Assembly: GCA_023212695.1 (NCBI GenBank)
Contig: JALCCG010000142.1
Location: 1 to 56,472, forward strand
Length of the DNA: 56,472 nucleotides
Source of the DNA: Sporisorium sorghi
Lineage: Eukaryota > Basidiomycota > Ustilaginomycetes > Ustilaginales > Ustilaginaceae
Direction: 5' to 3'
The position numbers were made by a program, and so were the translations under genes. The notes beneath the pieces were generated by a model. That model was not told where the DNA came from. It worked only from the letters and a program-made list of their open reading frames with translations, and made no database searches. Positions 1-10,027 of the stretch are shown here, piece after piece (within the stretch, counting starts at the first letter, position 1; every line of letters starts with the position of its first letter).

Positions 1-74
<74 letters not shown>
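1..74. repeat. Terminal poly(A) tract, A74
   Basis: The window opens with 74 consecutive A residues. The far end closes with exactly 74 T residues. Equal lengths at both ends suggest the limit set by an assembly graph rather than a telomere or a poly(A) tail. No telomere-like repeat is seen next to it. Confidence 0.97.
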
Positions 75-78
<4 letters not shown>

Positions 79-124
79 AGGCTGCACACGCACACTCTCT
101 TACGTTCTCAACCCGAATCGGCGG

Positions 125-510
125 CTATTTGCGCAAGAGCGGGTCCACCACAATCGACCAAGGCCACGACTCGTCGAGCCGAACAAAGCTTTCGATGGTG
201 AGCAAACAAGCTCGCCAGTCGATGCCCGTTCGAGTCAACTTCACTATGCGCTGGTCGTCGAGCTTCCTTCGTAGACCTTCGTTGCTTTTTCGCCCTAACA
301 TTTCTTCCATCTTCGCATTGCTTTCTTCAGCTTGACAGACCTGCTCTACGACGTGTTGTCCACTTATGACTCTCATCTCAATCGACGCTCTCGAGATTGA
401 GCCAGTCGAGAGAGAAAAACAGAAACATTCACGGAGACAGCAAATCTTACGACGTCAGGTAAGCTTTCTCGCGATGCATTCGCGTCGGAGAAATCGATTG
501 CAGCTGTCAT
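125..510 (-). CDS. Possible two-exon small protein (91 aa), doubtful
   Basis: I do not recognise this protein. A reading frame of 71 codons plus stop (125-340) joins in frame to a 20-codon ATG exon (451-510). The join uses a GTAAGA donor and a GAGCAG acceptor, giving an intron at 341-450. The predicted protein is charged and probably helical in the middle (around the motif NAKMEEMLGRK) with a hydrophobic C-terminal third. The ATG would lie only 52 nt past the stop of the SNF2 gene on the same strand, which is tight. The model rests on splice signals and frame continuity alone. It could equally be 3' UTR sequence of the SNF2 gene. Confidence 0.25.
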
Positions 511-562
511 GACGTCAGCCCACATCGATTGCACTCTGCGAAAAAATCAAACATTTCTCTGT

Positions 563-3500
563 TCAAAAAAATCGCTGCTGCTGCTGCTGCTGTTGCTGCC
601 CTCCTGCCGCTTTGGAGAGAACAGCCGCGCGTTTGCGGTTCCAGCGACGAACCGCGTCGCTGAAGAACGCCTTCTGCTCTGTTTCCGACATGCCATTGAC
701 GGCCGATGCCAGCTCGACTTCGGTCACGTTCTGCAGTTGAGCAAGATCCGAGAGGCCGGGCACGCGAGTCGAGCTGCCAGCGGCGGTAGAGACGACGTCG
801 TTCTGTTTGACAGCTCGACGCAGGCCTTGCTCTGCCACCGCCAGCGACTGTGTCTCCTCTTGCGTGGCAGATTCTTTGTGGGAACCGACCGTTTTTGAGC
901 GCGGAGGTGGCCAGACGGCTGCAGACGTCGTGGCCTCGACCGCCTCCTTCCTCGAAGCCGTCGAAGAAGTTCGTGACAGGCCAGTTTTGCTGTTGGCACC
1001 CCCACCGCTTATCCTCCGCCCACTACGCTGACGAGAGGATCCTTCTTTCTGCGCAGCTTTTTGATACAGCGCGGCTTCGGCCGCACTGTTGCCCACCAAC
1101 GCCGCATGGTTGTGGCTGTACGCGATACCGCTGCCTTCGAGGATGCTCCGGATAGCATCCGGCTGCGCTCCCACCCTCTCCGCCGGCTCTGCAACGTCTG
1201 CTTGCTGACTCTGAGCACGTTCTGCGAATGCTTGATCTGCACTCGTCTGATCGTCCAGCGAGCCCGCCTTGAGGTACTGCTCCAATGCAAACGTCACCTC
1301 CGAAATATTGCACTCGTCGATGATCGACTTCATCGCCAAGCTGCTCTCGTGAAGTGTAAACAGGTTCTTGCATCCGAACAGCTCGCCCAGGCTGCCTTGA
1401 TCGCCTGCGACACCTTCAAAGTAGCGCCGTTCCTTGGTCGCGTTGTAGCCGATCTCCATCTGCTGTTGCTTGTACAGCTGACGGCCGTAGATCACCTCCT
1501 CGAGCGAGCCTGCTCCGATCAACCGATACACGTAGACGTCCCTCGACTGGCCGAATCGATACGCTCGATCCATCGCCTGCAAGTCGTGCGACGGGTTCCA
1601 GTGTGGATCGAAGACCACGACGCGGTTCGCTGCGGTCAGATTGAGTCCCGTGCCGCCTGCTGTGGTGGAGATCAGGAAGACAAAGATGCTGCTGTCCCTG
1701 TTGAACTGGTTGACCAGCTGCTGACGACGCGGCTGCGGCGTGGTGCCGTCGAGCCGCAGGAAGTTGTGACCTTCGCGAGCCAGGAAGAACTCGATGAACT
1801 GAAGCAGCCGCAAGTTGGTCGAGAACAGCAGCACCTTGTCACCATCGGCATGCCACTGCGAGAACAGCCCAACGAGCACCTTCCACTTGCCACAAAACTC
1901 GGGCTCCATGCCGTTGGCGGCGTTGCAGCGTTTGCCCTGCCAGCTGTCGGGGAACATGAGCTGCACGTACGAGAGCTGACGATCGTACCTCTCCACTCGG
2001 TCGGGCTCTTTCGAGTTTGCGTCCTCGGGATCCGGGAACACCAGTGCGACGTGATTCGAGCACTTTTGAAGCAGGTAGATGTACTTGAGCATATTCTTGT
2101 TCCACGATTCACCCTTGCGGTCGCGTTTGAAGCAGCAGTTCTGGCGTCGATACGCGAGGCCCGTTTCCGGATCCAGCCGCCCACAATCGCAGGGGTCGGC
2201 ATGCCTCTTCATCAGGTCGACCTCCTCTTCGGACAAGATGCGTTTGTACACATCGAGCTGCGTCGACGTGAGCGGGCAAAAGACGATCTTGTCAAACTTG
2301 CGTGGAAGCTGGTCGGCGATGAGCGCCTTGGTGCGGCGCAGGAAGAAGATGGGCAAGACATTCTTGACCAGCTTTTCCGCTCTCGTCCTCGCGTCGGCGA
2401 TGCGCTCCGGATCTGCGCCGCGTCTCTGACCGTGCTTGAGCGGGTCTTCGATCTCGGCGATCCACTCCTTGACCGTGCCGAGCAGACCTGGATTGGTCCA
2501 ATCGGCCAGCGTGTACAGCTCGCGGTAGGTGTTCTGGATGGCGGTACCCGTCAATGCAAAACGAGCTTTGCAGCGGAAGGTCTGCATGGCCTGGGTCATT
2601 TGAGAGCTGGGATTCTTGAGCTTGTGGGCCTCGTCGATAAACACACAGGAGAGGTCGAGATCGCGCAGATGCTCGATGGAGAGCGACGCCGTCTCGTGGC
2701 TGGTGACGAGGATGTCGAGTCGACCGCGGCGGAACGATTCGAGCGCATCCTTGGCGCGTGTTCCGCTGTAGGCAGCGTGCTCGAAATAGCCCCACGTGTC
2801 GAGCTCGTGGCGCCAGTTGTCAATGACGGAGCTAGGGCAGATGATGAGGCAGGTGGGCCAGATGGCATCGGCGCGATGATAATCAGAACGCTGCCTGTCG
2901 CTGCGAACAGCCTCGATGCGACGATCTGCGTCCTCTTCTCGACCCGTCTTGCCCATGATGGCGGAAAGGAATGCAATGACCTGGATCGTCTTTCCGAGAC
3001 CCATGTCGTCGCCGAGCAAAGCGCCCCTGCCCTCTGCGTAGGATCGGTAGAGGAAGCAAACGCCATCGCGCTGGTAGCTTCGAAGAAAGCGATTGATGGA
3101 AGCAGGAACTTTTACGTTGGGCGCGAGGATTAAAGGTCCGATGTTTCGCAGCTCTGCGGGGATGGGAAAAGATGGCCTTTGGCCATCGGAACTGGCGGTG
3201 CTCGCATCAGCAGGCTTGCGCTGGACCGATGCTTTTGACGAAGGATTTGGCGCCGAGATCGGTGCTTTGACGGCGAGACAAACTTCGTCCTCTTCGTCGC
3301 TCGTCTGAACATCAGCGACAGCGGGGCTAGAGCTGGGATTGAAAAGTGGTTGCAAGGATCCGTTGCCATTGATAGTGAGGCTCAGCGCTTGTTCTGGTTC
3401 TTCATCGCCGGAGTCCGAGTCGGTGGCTGGCTGACTGTGATCAAAATTGGTCCAAGGCTGAGGCTTTTTCGTGTCGTCTCGAGGCGTAGTGGATGGTAGA

Positions 3501-3916
3501 GATGCAGTTGGTTCGCGAGGTGCTCGCGATAACGGAAGCACTAGCTCATCTTCTGATGAGGAAGACGAGGAGGAGGATGAAGAGACCGATGCGTGGCGCA
3601 CCCTAGGTGCGATCTCATCATCCGAGTCGATGTTGAATTTGCGATCTGGTGGTACATCACCGTTACTATGCGCGATTCTATCTGCAATAGCCGCTGCTGA
3701 CTCGATATAGTCGTCTGCGGCTGTCAGACCGAGCAAGTCGCGGAGGGTTCTTCCGGATGTGATGGAACTCGTGGCAGCTGGCTGAGTGCGCCGACGCTTG
3801 CGTGTATGAGGGGGATCGCCAGCATGTTCGAACCTGCCGAAGAACTCTTCGTCGCTGCTGTCCTGCTGTAGAGGAGGTGATGACGACCTCGTGAACGTGG
3901 ACCTCTTCCGCACCAT
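563..3916 (-). CDS. SNF2-family ATPase, ERCC6L2-like (1117 aa)
   Basis: This is a Swi2/Snf2 DNA translocase, a nuclear ATPase linked in this subfamily to genome stability and double-strand-break repair. The N-terminal ~270 residues are acidic, Ser-rich and probably disordered. The first RecA lobe begins near residue 275 (RSYQRDGVCFLYR). Walker A (DDMGLGKT) lies near 304, the DEAH box near 427 and the second-lobe motif VI (AMDRAYRFGQSR) near 785. The Cys-rich insert (PCDCGRL then NCCFKRDRKGES) followed by QKCSNHVAL is characteristic of ERCC6L2 rather than Rad54 or Rad26. The C-terminus ends in a glutamine run coded by CAG repeats at about 575-597. The ATG context gives one uninterrupted exon. 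A Rad26-like assignment is less likely. The next gene on the far side is divergent, 2.3 kb away. Confidence 0.9.
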   Translation of the reverse strand: MVRKRSTFTRSSSPPLQQDSSDEEFFGRFEHAGDPPHTRKRRRTQPAATSSITSGRTLRDLLGLTAADDYIESAAAIADRIAHSNGDVPPDRKFNIDSDDEIAPRVRHASVSSSSSSSSSSEDELVLPLSRAPREPTASLPSTTPRDDTKKPQPWTNFDHSQPATDSDSGDEEPEQALSLTINGNGSLQPLFNPSSSPAVADVQTSDEEDEVCLAVKAPISAPNPSSKASVQRKPADASTASSDGQRPSFPIPAELRNIGPLILAPNVKVPASINRFLRSYQRDGVCFLYRSYAEGRGALLGDDMGLGKTIQVIAFLSAIMGKTGREEDADRRIEAVRSDRQRSDYHRADAIWPTCLIICPSSVIDNWRHELDTWGYFEHAAYSGTRAKDALESFRRGRLDILVTSHETASLSIEHLRDLDLSCVFIDEAHKLKNPSSQMTQAMQTFRCKARFALTGTAIQNTYRELYTLADWTNPGLLGTVKEWIAEIEDPLKHGQRRGADPERIADARTRAEKLVKNVLPIFFLRRTKALIADQLPRKFDKIVFCPLTSTQLDVYKRILSEEEVDLMKRHADPCDCGRLDPETGLAYRRQNCCFKRDRKGESWNKNMLKYIYLLQKCSNHVALVFPDPEDANSKEPDRVERYDRQLSYVQLMFPDSWQGKRCNAANGMEPEFCGKWKVLVGLFSQWHADGDKVLLFSTNLRLLQFIEFFLAREGHNFLRLDGTTPQPRRQQLVNQFNRDSSIFVFLISTTAGGTGLNLTAANRVVVFDPHWNPSHDLQAMDRAYRFGQSRDVYVYRLIGAGSLEEVIYGRQLYKQQQMEIGYNATKERRYFEGVAGDQGSLGELFGCKNLFTLHESSLAMKSIIDECNISEVTFALEQYLKAGSLDDQTSADQAFAERAQSQQADVAEPAERVGAQPDAIRSILEGSGIAYSHNHAALVGNSAAEAALYQKAAQKEGSSRQRSGRRISGGGANSKTGLSRTSSTASRKEAVEATTSAAVWPPPRSKTVGSHKESATQEETQSLAVAEQGLRRAVKQNDVVSTAAGSSTRVPGLSDLAQLQNVTEVELASAVNGMSETEQKAFFSDAVRRWNRKRAAVLSKAAGGQQQQQQQQRFF
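575..600 (+). repeat. CTG/CAG trinucleotide run coding polyglutamine
   Basis: Six CTG units followed by TTG-CTG on the plus strand. On the coding (minus) strand this gives a glutamine run three residues before the end of the SNF2-like protein. Such runs are likely to vary in length between strains. Confidence 0.85.
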
Positions 3917-5670
3917 AGCTGTGCTGCTGCGTCGCGTTCATGTCGCTAGTTGCGGGACAGCAGAATTTCATCTTGAAGGTAGACCCATCGCTCCAAGACG
4001 ACGATCCGTAGGGCTTCTTGTCGGCTTGTGATGGAGCAGAAGCCTTGAGAGCTCGTGCGAGGAAAGGTGGAAGTTGAGGATGAAGAGGCGAGGGCTGAGT
4101 TGTGCGGAAGCAAAGGGTCCACGAAGCTCGGAATTGCTCCAATCGAGCGTCTGCTTACGTAATCTCATCTTTTCCAGGCAACACTCTCAGCACCTTCGTT
4201 CCATGAAACGACATGATGGCTGAACGATGTGGCAGTTCGAATCGTGGTTCTTTCATGGAAGAGCAGAGGCTAGACTCATGATCAAGGGCCACTCTGATTG
4301 GTGAGATGGTGACCGTGTTGTGGCATCGAAGGACGAGATTGCTAGAAATAGGAAAACAAAGCCCACCAAGCCACAGTGAGAAAAAGAACTTTCGTTCGGG
4401 GCATTCTGTCCATGTCGATCCTGCATCACGGATCTGCGTTCGACAGCAATGCAATGCAACCGGCACCTCGAGCATGCCTTGCGCACTTTGTCCGAATGAG
4501 CGGCATTGAGGCGGTTTGCTGCAAAGTGAAAGGAAACCAGCCTAGGTGTATCGTATGCGACAATGCAGGCCTGCTCTCCTTCACGTAACCGACATCAAGC
4601 TGGCATGATGAAAACGAGCACACACGAGGGCTGCAGCCAACGTGGTTCCGAGCTTCGAATGAACTCAGGATTCGTTCCACGAAGAAAAGGCTTATCCACG
4701 CTCGTCCACCTTCTGCGTCGTCTGCCAAGTCTCTTGCGCGAACTCGGGTTGCAGACATGCCCTGCACATTGTCGACCTCCTAACAGTCAAAGCTTGAGAG
4801 TCGATCTCACTGTCTGCATCGTGCTGATCACAGCCTAAAAAAACAATACAGGTCTGCTTAGAATTCAGCTGCAGGGGCTGCACCAAACTGGTCGCAGGAA
4901 CAGGCGATCTGGTCATCTGGTGCTAAAATTCTGAGAGCTCTCGCAGGCAACCGTGCTGCAAGCGTACATGGCGGATTGTTCCTCGACACCAAACTCAATC
5001 TTCTCTTCATGCCGTCGCCTGCTCTGCATGACAAAGCGACCCTTCCCCGTCAAAGCTGCTTGACAGAGAGCCAGCCGAAAGGAACCTGCCACATCCATTC
5101 GTCCGTCCGCGGCATTTTGCTTCCGTTAGTAAGATTTGCAATGGATTTTTTTCGACAACCAACGCCAGACGTCCGATCCTCTACGGCTCTGCGAACAAAG
5201 CTTTCCACGAGCTGATGAATCTCAACCTCATCGCAAGGTAGAAAAGAAACAAGAGAGCTGTGCTGTGCTGGCCGACTGCACAGCCACCGTACGGCCAACC
5301 GTTAGTTACGCCTCTTATTCCACTCGACACGATCACGCGCGCATCAAAACAACAAAGAGCCAAAGATCGGCGAACCCCATTCTGGACCCTCTTTCTTCTT
5401 GCTTTCGAGCTCAATATCCGGAAAATTCACTCGAATTCTTGTTGTGCTGCACAGCGAGGTCAGCGTCGATGAGTCGATGGCGAGGAGGGCCGATGTCAGA
5501 GCGAGAGAGAGTTTGCGTATTTGTGCATGCAGTCAACGAGGCGGAGTGCGGTTTTGCTGTTGGAAGCTGTGACTGTGATCGTCAGAAACGGCTCGCAGAT
5601 GCCGGGCAGCGCAGCAACCATGGTCAAGCCCAAGTTTGGTTTGGCCAAGAGAGAGAGCGCATGTTTATTT

Positions 5671-5722
5671 GATTTTTTTTTTTTTTGATTTTTTTTGATT
5701 TTTTGATTTTTTTCTTTTTCTC
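5671..5722 (+). repeat. T-rich block with repeated GATTTT units
   Basis: T-tracts of decreasing length are separated by GA dinucleotides, followed by a C-containing T-rich tail. This is low-complexity DNA about 500 bp upstream of the wall protein gene. It is one of many T/A tracts confined to intergenic DNA in this window. Confidence 0.8.
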
Positions 5723-5938
5723 CTTTCGTTGAGCGATCCCAAACCTGGGCTAATTTTTCAGCTTGGAACTGCGCCAGTGCTGTGCTGCTGGTGCTGCTTG
5801 CTTTTCGAGCAAATTCGCAACTTCTTTTGCCGGCCGCGCTGTTATGGCGGGCCAAGAACCTGTCGCGCCCGCCCCTCGTTGGCTCGATTGCGAGCGGCGT
5901 AGAGTTGATCAAATCCAAAGCCTCGTTGGTCCTTTCTC

Positions 5939-5961
5939 TTTCTCTCTCTCTCTCTCTCTCG
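5939..5961 (+). repeat. TC dinucleotide microsatellite
   Basis: About eleven consecutive TC units inside a longer pyrimidine-rich stretch upstream of the wall protein gene. Similar CT-rich stretches precede UBC4 at about 46230-46260. Confidence 0.85.
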
Positions 5962-6101
5962 AGCTCGGCTCGTCTTCTGCGCTTGTGCCGCCTGTTTGTC
6001 CTTGCTTTCCTCTGCTTTGCCGCCTGAACTTCATAGAGTCAATCTGCCCCTGTGCGCACCTCTGCCTCTGCCCTCTGCGCTTTCCCCCCTTTGCCTGACA
6101 G

Positions 6102-6108
6102 TATATAT
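6102..6108 (+). promoter_or_regulatory. TATA box of the wall protein gene
   Basis: TATATAT lies 118-124 nt upstream of the ATG at 6226 and is followed by a C/T-rich leader of about 100 nt ending in a CAAG-ATG start context. A TATA box with a pyrimidine-rich leader fits a strongly expressed secreted protein. The function is inferred from position. Confidence 0.6.
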
Positions 6109-6225
6109 CCAGCTCTTCCCTTCGCCATCCATCCATCCCACCGCCACCATCATCCCATACCTGCCTTGCTTCATTTTCCCCTACATCTCTCCCACATCTT
6201 CACCCCCACATTTTCCAATTTCAAG

Positions 6226-6885
6226 ATGGTCAAGATCGCCTCCATCGCTGCTGGTGCCGCCGTTGCGTTCGCTGCCTCGGTTGCTGCCCTGCCCACGCTC
6301 AACACCCCCCCCTCGATCACCCAGTGCCAGCCTTCGGCCCTCACTTGGTCCAACGCCGTGGGCACCGTCCGTCTGTTTGTCCTCCCTGCTGGCCAGGTCT
6401 CGGCTGCACCCCTCCTCAACCTCCCCGACCAGACCGGCGCTTCGGGTACCTACGTCTGGACTGTTAACGTCGCCTCGGGCACCAACATCACCATCGCTAT
6501 CGCTGATGGCTCGGGTACCACCAACTACGCCTCGCCCCTCGTGGTTCTCAGCTCGTCGGACAGCTCGTGCCTGAACGCCGCTGCTTCCTCGTCGAGCTCG
6601 AGCTCGGGTGCCGCTGCCGGTGCCTCGTCCACCTCGGCCGCCTCGTCGTCGGCTGCCACCTCTTCGCGCGCCTCTTCCAGCTCGGCTGCTGCCAGCTCGA
6701 GCTCGGCCGCTTCTTCGTCGGCCACCCGCGCCTCGTCCACCAGCGGCTCGGCCTCGGGCACCAGCACCAGTGCTGCCTCGGCTGCCACCTCGAGCACGGC
6801 TTCCAACGCTGCTGCCGCCTTCTCGCCCGCCACCGTTGGTCTCTCGGTCCTCGCCGCCGCCGGTGCCCTCCTCCCCTTCCTCTAA
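6226..6885 (+). CDS. Secreted Ser-rich GPI-anchored wall protein (219 aa)
   Basis: The protein starts with a signal peptide (MVKIASIAAGAAVAFAASVA, cleavage probably after the first ~20 residues). A compact domain of about 95 residues follows, with two cysteines and a beta-sandwich pattern (WSNAVGTVRLFVLP, then SGTYVWTVNVASGTNITI). This resembles the N-terminal domain of Kre9/Knh1-like Ser-Thr-rich GPI-anchored proteins. Residues ~120-200 are almost all Ser and Ala with some Thr. The C-terminus is a hydrophobic GPI-attachment signal ending LLPFL. One Asn-linked glycosylation site (NIT) is visible. The ATG at 6226 is chosen because it begins the signal peptide; upstream in-frame codons lie in the leader. 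It probably sits at the plasma membrane or in the wall. The family assignment of the N-terminal domain is by pattern only. Confidence 0.88.
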   Translation: MVKIASIAAGAAVAFAASVAALPTLNTPPSITQCQPSALTWSNAVGTVRLFVLPAGQVSAAPLLNLPDQTGASGTYVWTVNVASGTNITIAIADGSGTTNYASPLVVLSSSDSSCLNAAASSSSSSSGAAAGASSTSAASSSAATSSRASSSSAAASSSSAASSSATRASSTSGSASGTSTSAASAATSSTASNAAAAFSPATVGLSVLAAAGALLPFL

Positions 6886-9312
6886 GCGGATCGCGAGCTG
6901 GCTTGCGTGCTTGCCCCCTCTGGCACGCTTCTCGTCGCTCACTGTCGCGGGACAATCCAGTGGATAGGCGGATCTTGGACTGGCAAATTTACCCAAGCTC
7001 CTGACGATCTTCGCGATCTCACCTCTCTGCCTTGTTCGGATCGGCCTTTTCACCTTGTTTGACGTTTTGTTGTAACCCTTTGCCTTCGCCTTCTGTCCAT
7101 ACTCGGTCAAATCCCAAACTGTCTTTCACCCAGCCTTTTTGTTCTTCCATGCGTTGTGTTGTCTGCCAAGTCTCTCATGGCTTTTCACAGCAACACTTGT
7201 TCTTTTGCAATACCATCATGAACTTTCCCTTTTCCATTTATATAGTGTGCAAGTTGTAGGTCTGATGTTCCGATGAGAGAGGGATCACCAATGACCAGCT
7301 GTTCGGAACGGAAGCACGGGAAGCGACCTAGAAGTTGAGCTGTCGAGGACGAGCACGAGCGAGAGGCGAGAGCAAATGGCGACGAACGCGCGACTGTTGC
7401 TGCTGACGCTTTGGCCACCTTTTTTGCGTTTTCCGTAAATTTCGACGATTTTCTTCTTTCGAGCTGTTCGGCGCGCGAGAGAGAGAGCAGAGCCAATCTG
7501 CGACACTTTCTTGGTGATCTGAGACCCAAGGAAAACCCTTGGACCCGTGATCACCCTTTGCTCTTCCATTGACAGCCAAGCCCCCTTTTCCCTTCATTTT
7601 TCTTTTTTCCCTTAAAAATTACATAAAATTAGATCCACTTCATATCGATGCGAGCGAGGCGAGTTCATGAGCAAACGCTCTCCCACCGACGATTGCGGCT
7701 TCATCTGGGATTCTGCGATGTGCGCGCGCTTCCCAAGTCTCGGGAAATGAAGCGAGCAAGGAAAGAGCCGTGCGGAGCGTTGTGGTGGTTTGGTGTGTGT
7801 CTCACCTGCTTGTGCCGGTGAGGCTGTGCAAATCTCGCGATTGGCACCTAACCGAACCTCAGAAAACTCTCCAACCCTTGATCGACTGCTCAGCTGGTCC
7901 CGCACTCTCGCGCGTCGAAACGTGTGTCCGTCCGGTGCGCAATGTCGTAATCCCGCGCGCGCCCCGTTTGCTTCAAGCATATGTGCGAACCGATCTTGCG
8001 CTCTGTGCGCGGTTTGATTTCAAGCGCGTCTGCGTTTCAATTCCCAGTCTGGGTGGGGTCGCAATCGATCAAGCGGATGAGCGGATCAGCCGGCCTTCCT
8101 CTGTGGGTACAGCGACCGCTGAAGGCGAATCACCGATCGTGAGAATGTCTTCGCCGGTCAACGTCGCGTTCTTCGTGAAGACCCTTGGATGGCCAAGTGG
8201 AAAGCGGTGCCGTGGCCGGAGCGAGCAAAGCCTGCACAGCTCGACAGGCACCCAAGAAATGACATCTCGCACAGCGAAGCAAGGGTCCAGGTGTAGACAC
8301 GCTCATGGTGTGTCCTAGGCAACGCTGCCCGCCAGCCAGTTGCACCAGCTTTCCCGTTGTAGGCCAGAATGTGTCGCCAGCGAGCCAGCTACCTGAACAA
8401 CAGGCTGTGCTTCTTCTTCTGTAACAATGTCTCGGTCAACTCTGTCCCAAACAGCATCGCTTTCTGCCAGCCTCCTGGTGCGGCCCTGGTGGGTGGGAAG
8501 CATGAATTCCAGAACGAGTTTAAGGTTGCACCGCATCCCACGGTCGAACCATCGATGCGGTCCTGCGAGGGGCGGTGCTAGATGTTCGATGTGCCAGCAG
8601 GTCATCCTGGAAGTGCAGCGGGTGTCAGGGCCATGAAGGGCGGTGCCAGCGCCTGCTCGACCCCCAGAAGAGAAAGCGCCGCCGGCAAATCTTTTGGTTC
8701 TGCCACGACAATGCATCCGCTTCCTCAGCCAGCGCGCTGAATCAGATAGACACCATGACAAACATGCTCGACACCCGAGCCCTCGCCGATAGCCGGCGGA
8801 ACGACAGCAACAAACAGCAATCCTACCAGCGTTTCGAAAGATTGAGCCTCAGCACCGCTGCTCGGTTCAACTCGCAGCCGTTGCTCGTCGTCCCGAAGAA
8901 GCTTCTGCTCGATCAGCACGGAATCCCCCGATGCGTCCGAGCTAGTCTTCCCGCTTGCCATGTCCATCTTCCGATTCTCGCGCGTCAAGAGCCAAAGGAT
9001 CCTCCTGCTCGATGTTGGATAAGAAGCTGTGTTTGCAGGTTGCGTAGAAATACAAAGGAGTCGTTGGGAATACACGGCGGAAGCTGGCAATGGTCGAAAA
9101 GTGCGCTCTGTTGAGGTTTGTGGATCGAGCGCCTTGTCAACAGAGGTGCAAGAAACGCCGAAAGAGGTCGATGTGCACCGATGCAGGGCGAGAGGATGCG
9201 TCAAAGTGTGGTAACGATGTGGTCGATGTGGTCAGTCGAGACTCGAGGTATGGAGACGTCACGACGACGCTACTAAGTAGCGTCGTGTTGTGCAGGTGCG
9301 GATGCAAACCGT
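6886..9312. other. 2.4-kb convergent intergenic region
   Basis: It lies between the 3' ends of the wall protein gene (+) and ELF1 (-). T-rich segments after 7030 probably include the wall protein 3' UTR. Several frames of 120-180 codons exist on both strands between 7.6 and 9.2 kb, but they overlap, lack known domains and share no clear codon bias. A spliced lineage-specific gene at 8.3-9.0 kb cannot be excluded. No tRNA-like A/B boxes were recognised. Confidence 0.5.
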
Positions 9313-9748
9313 TCATCGCTCCTGCTCGTTCGCGACGTCCTCGCAGGCGTCGATCCAGAGCGAGTACACATCGATAGGCTGGTCCAGCGGGCTGGTGTCC
9401 GCAGAAAACTTTTGGCCGCAGATCTTGCACGACAGGTAGCCGATTCTTGCCTTGTCGTCACTGTGCACGGTGTCACCAGATTGGAAAGAGGAGCCCAGAG
9501 ATGGATCAGCGACACTTGACCAGAAGCACCGACACAGCCGCTGCATACTTACATCTTGCACGAGACCGCCTTTTCGTGGTTGCAGAAGAGACATGTGAAG
9601 ACCGTGTCTGTATTGTCACAAGCCGAAGAGCGAGCTGTCAGCAATGCGATCGTGGCGGTGATGACGAGTCGAGGTTCCGCTACTTACCAAGCGGAGCAGG
9701 CTTCTTGCCGCCACCGGGCTTCCTACTCGATCCTTTTCTCTTGCCCAT
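9313..9748 (-). CDS. ELF1: Transcription elongation factor Elf1 (87 aa, 3 exons)
   Basis: Elf1/Elof1 is a small conserved zinc protein that travels with RNA polymerase II through chromatin and helps transcription-coupled repair. Exons are 9688-9748, 9553-9607 and 9313-9460 (61+55+148 nt). Introns of 80 and 92 nt use GTAAGT donors and CAG acceptors. The spliced protein has the basic N-terminus MGKRKGSSRKPGGGKK and a four-cysteine zinc site at C26/C29 and C50/C53 (CLFC and CKIC). The family signature IDVYSLWIDACED follows near the end. At 87 residues it is close to animal Elof1 and lacks the acidic tail of the budding yeast protein. Exon 1 ends in phase 1 and exon 2 in phase 2, and all joins keep frame. 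It faces the ankyrin gene across a 279-bp shared promoter. Confidence 0.95.
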
Positions 9749-10027
9749 GGCGGGGATGCGGTCAGCTAACGGCGAAAGTAGCTGTGGTAGGAAGAGAAGG
9801 TGTGCATGTCGAGACACGTCAAAAAGTCAACTTGATGTCGCGCTGCTCCACAATCTGATCTTCCGAGTCCCGCGCGTGACGGCTTAGTAAGCATAGCCTA
9901 ATCCAAATTTTGAACGTTTTGCGGGTGCAGCTGAGTTCCTCAAAACCTTCCTCCTGCTCACGCTTCTTTCCTTACGTCCTATCACACACAAACATACCAC
10001 ACTGGATCGCAACGAGACTACACCAAA
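9749..10027. promoter_or_regulatory. Short bidirectional promoter, ELF1 / ankyrin gene
   Basis: Only 279 bp separate the two divergent start codons, so both promoters must share this stretch. No TATA box is obvious. Co-regulation of the two genes is possible but not shown by sequence. Confidence 0.5.

Larger units (their letters stand above)
3917..6225. other. 2.3-kb divergent intergenic region
   Basis: It lies between the starts of the SNF2-like gene (-) and the wall protein gene (+). Open frames here are short, overlapping and without recognisable domains. Visible contents are a T-rich block of repeated GATTTTTT-like units (about 5671-5722), a TC dinucleotide run (about 5939-5961), a TATA box and a pyrimidine-rich leader before the wall protein. 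Confidence 0.6.

Noticed and set aside
1..74. Terminal poly(A)/poly(T) as telomere or as integrated cDNA ends
   Set aside because: No telomere repeat is present, and equal 74-nt lengths at both ends fit an assembly limit better.
1061..3133. 690-codon plus-strand frame opposite the SNF2-like gene
   Set aside because: It is the antisense shadow of a strongly conserved helicase; the long frame follows from GC-rich codon use.
8005..8060. TTTCAATTCCCAG resembling a tRNA T-loop
   Set aside because: The flanking bases do not form a T-stem, and no anticodon arm or A box is found at the right distance.
8315..9204. Overlapping frames of 148-159 codons on the minus strand, with a hydrophobic stretch near 8800
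   Set aside because: No frame joins into a convincing spliced protein: the tested GTAGGA/TTCAG intron leads to a stop within a few codons or to unlike sequence, and no domain is visible.
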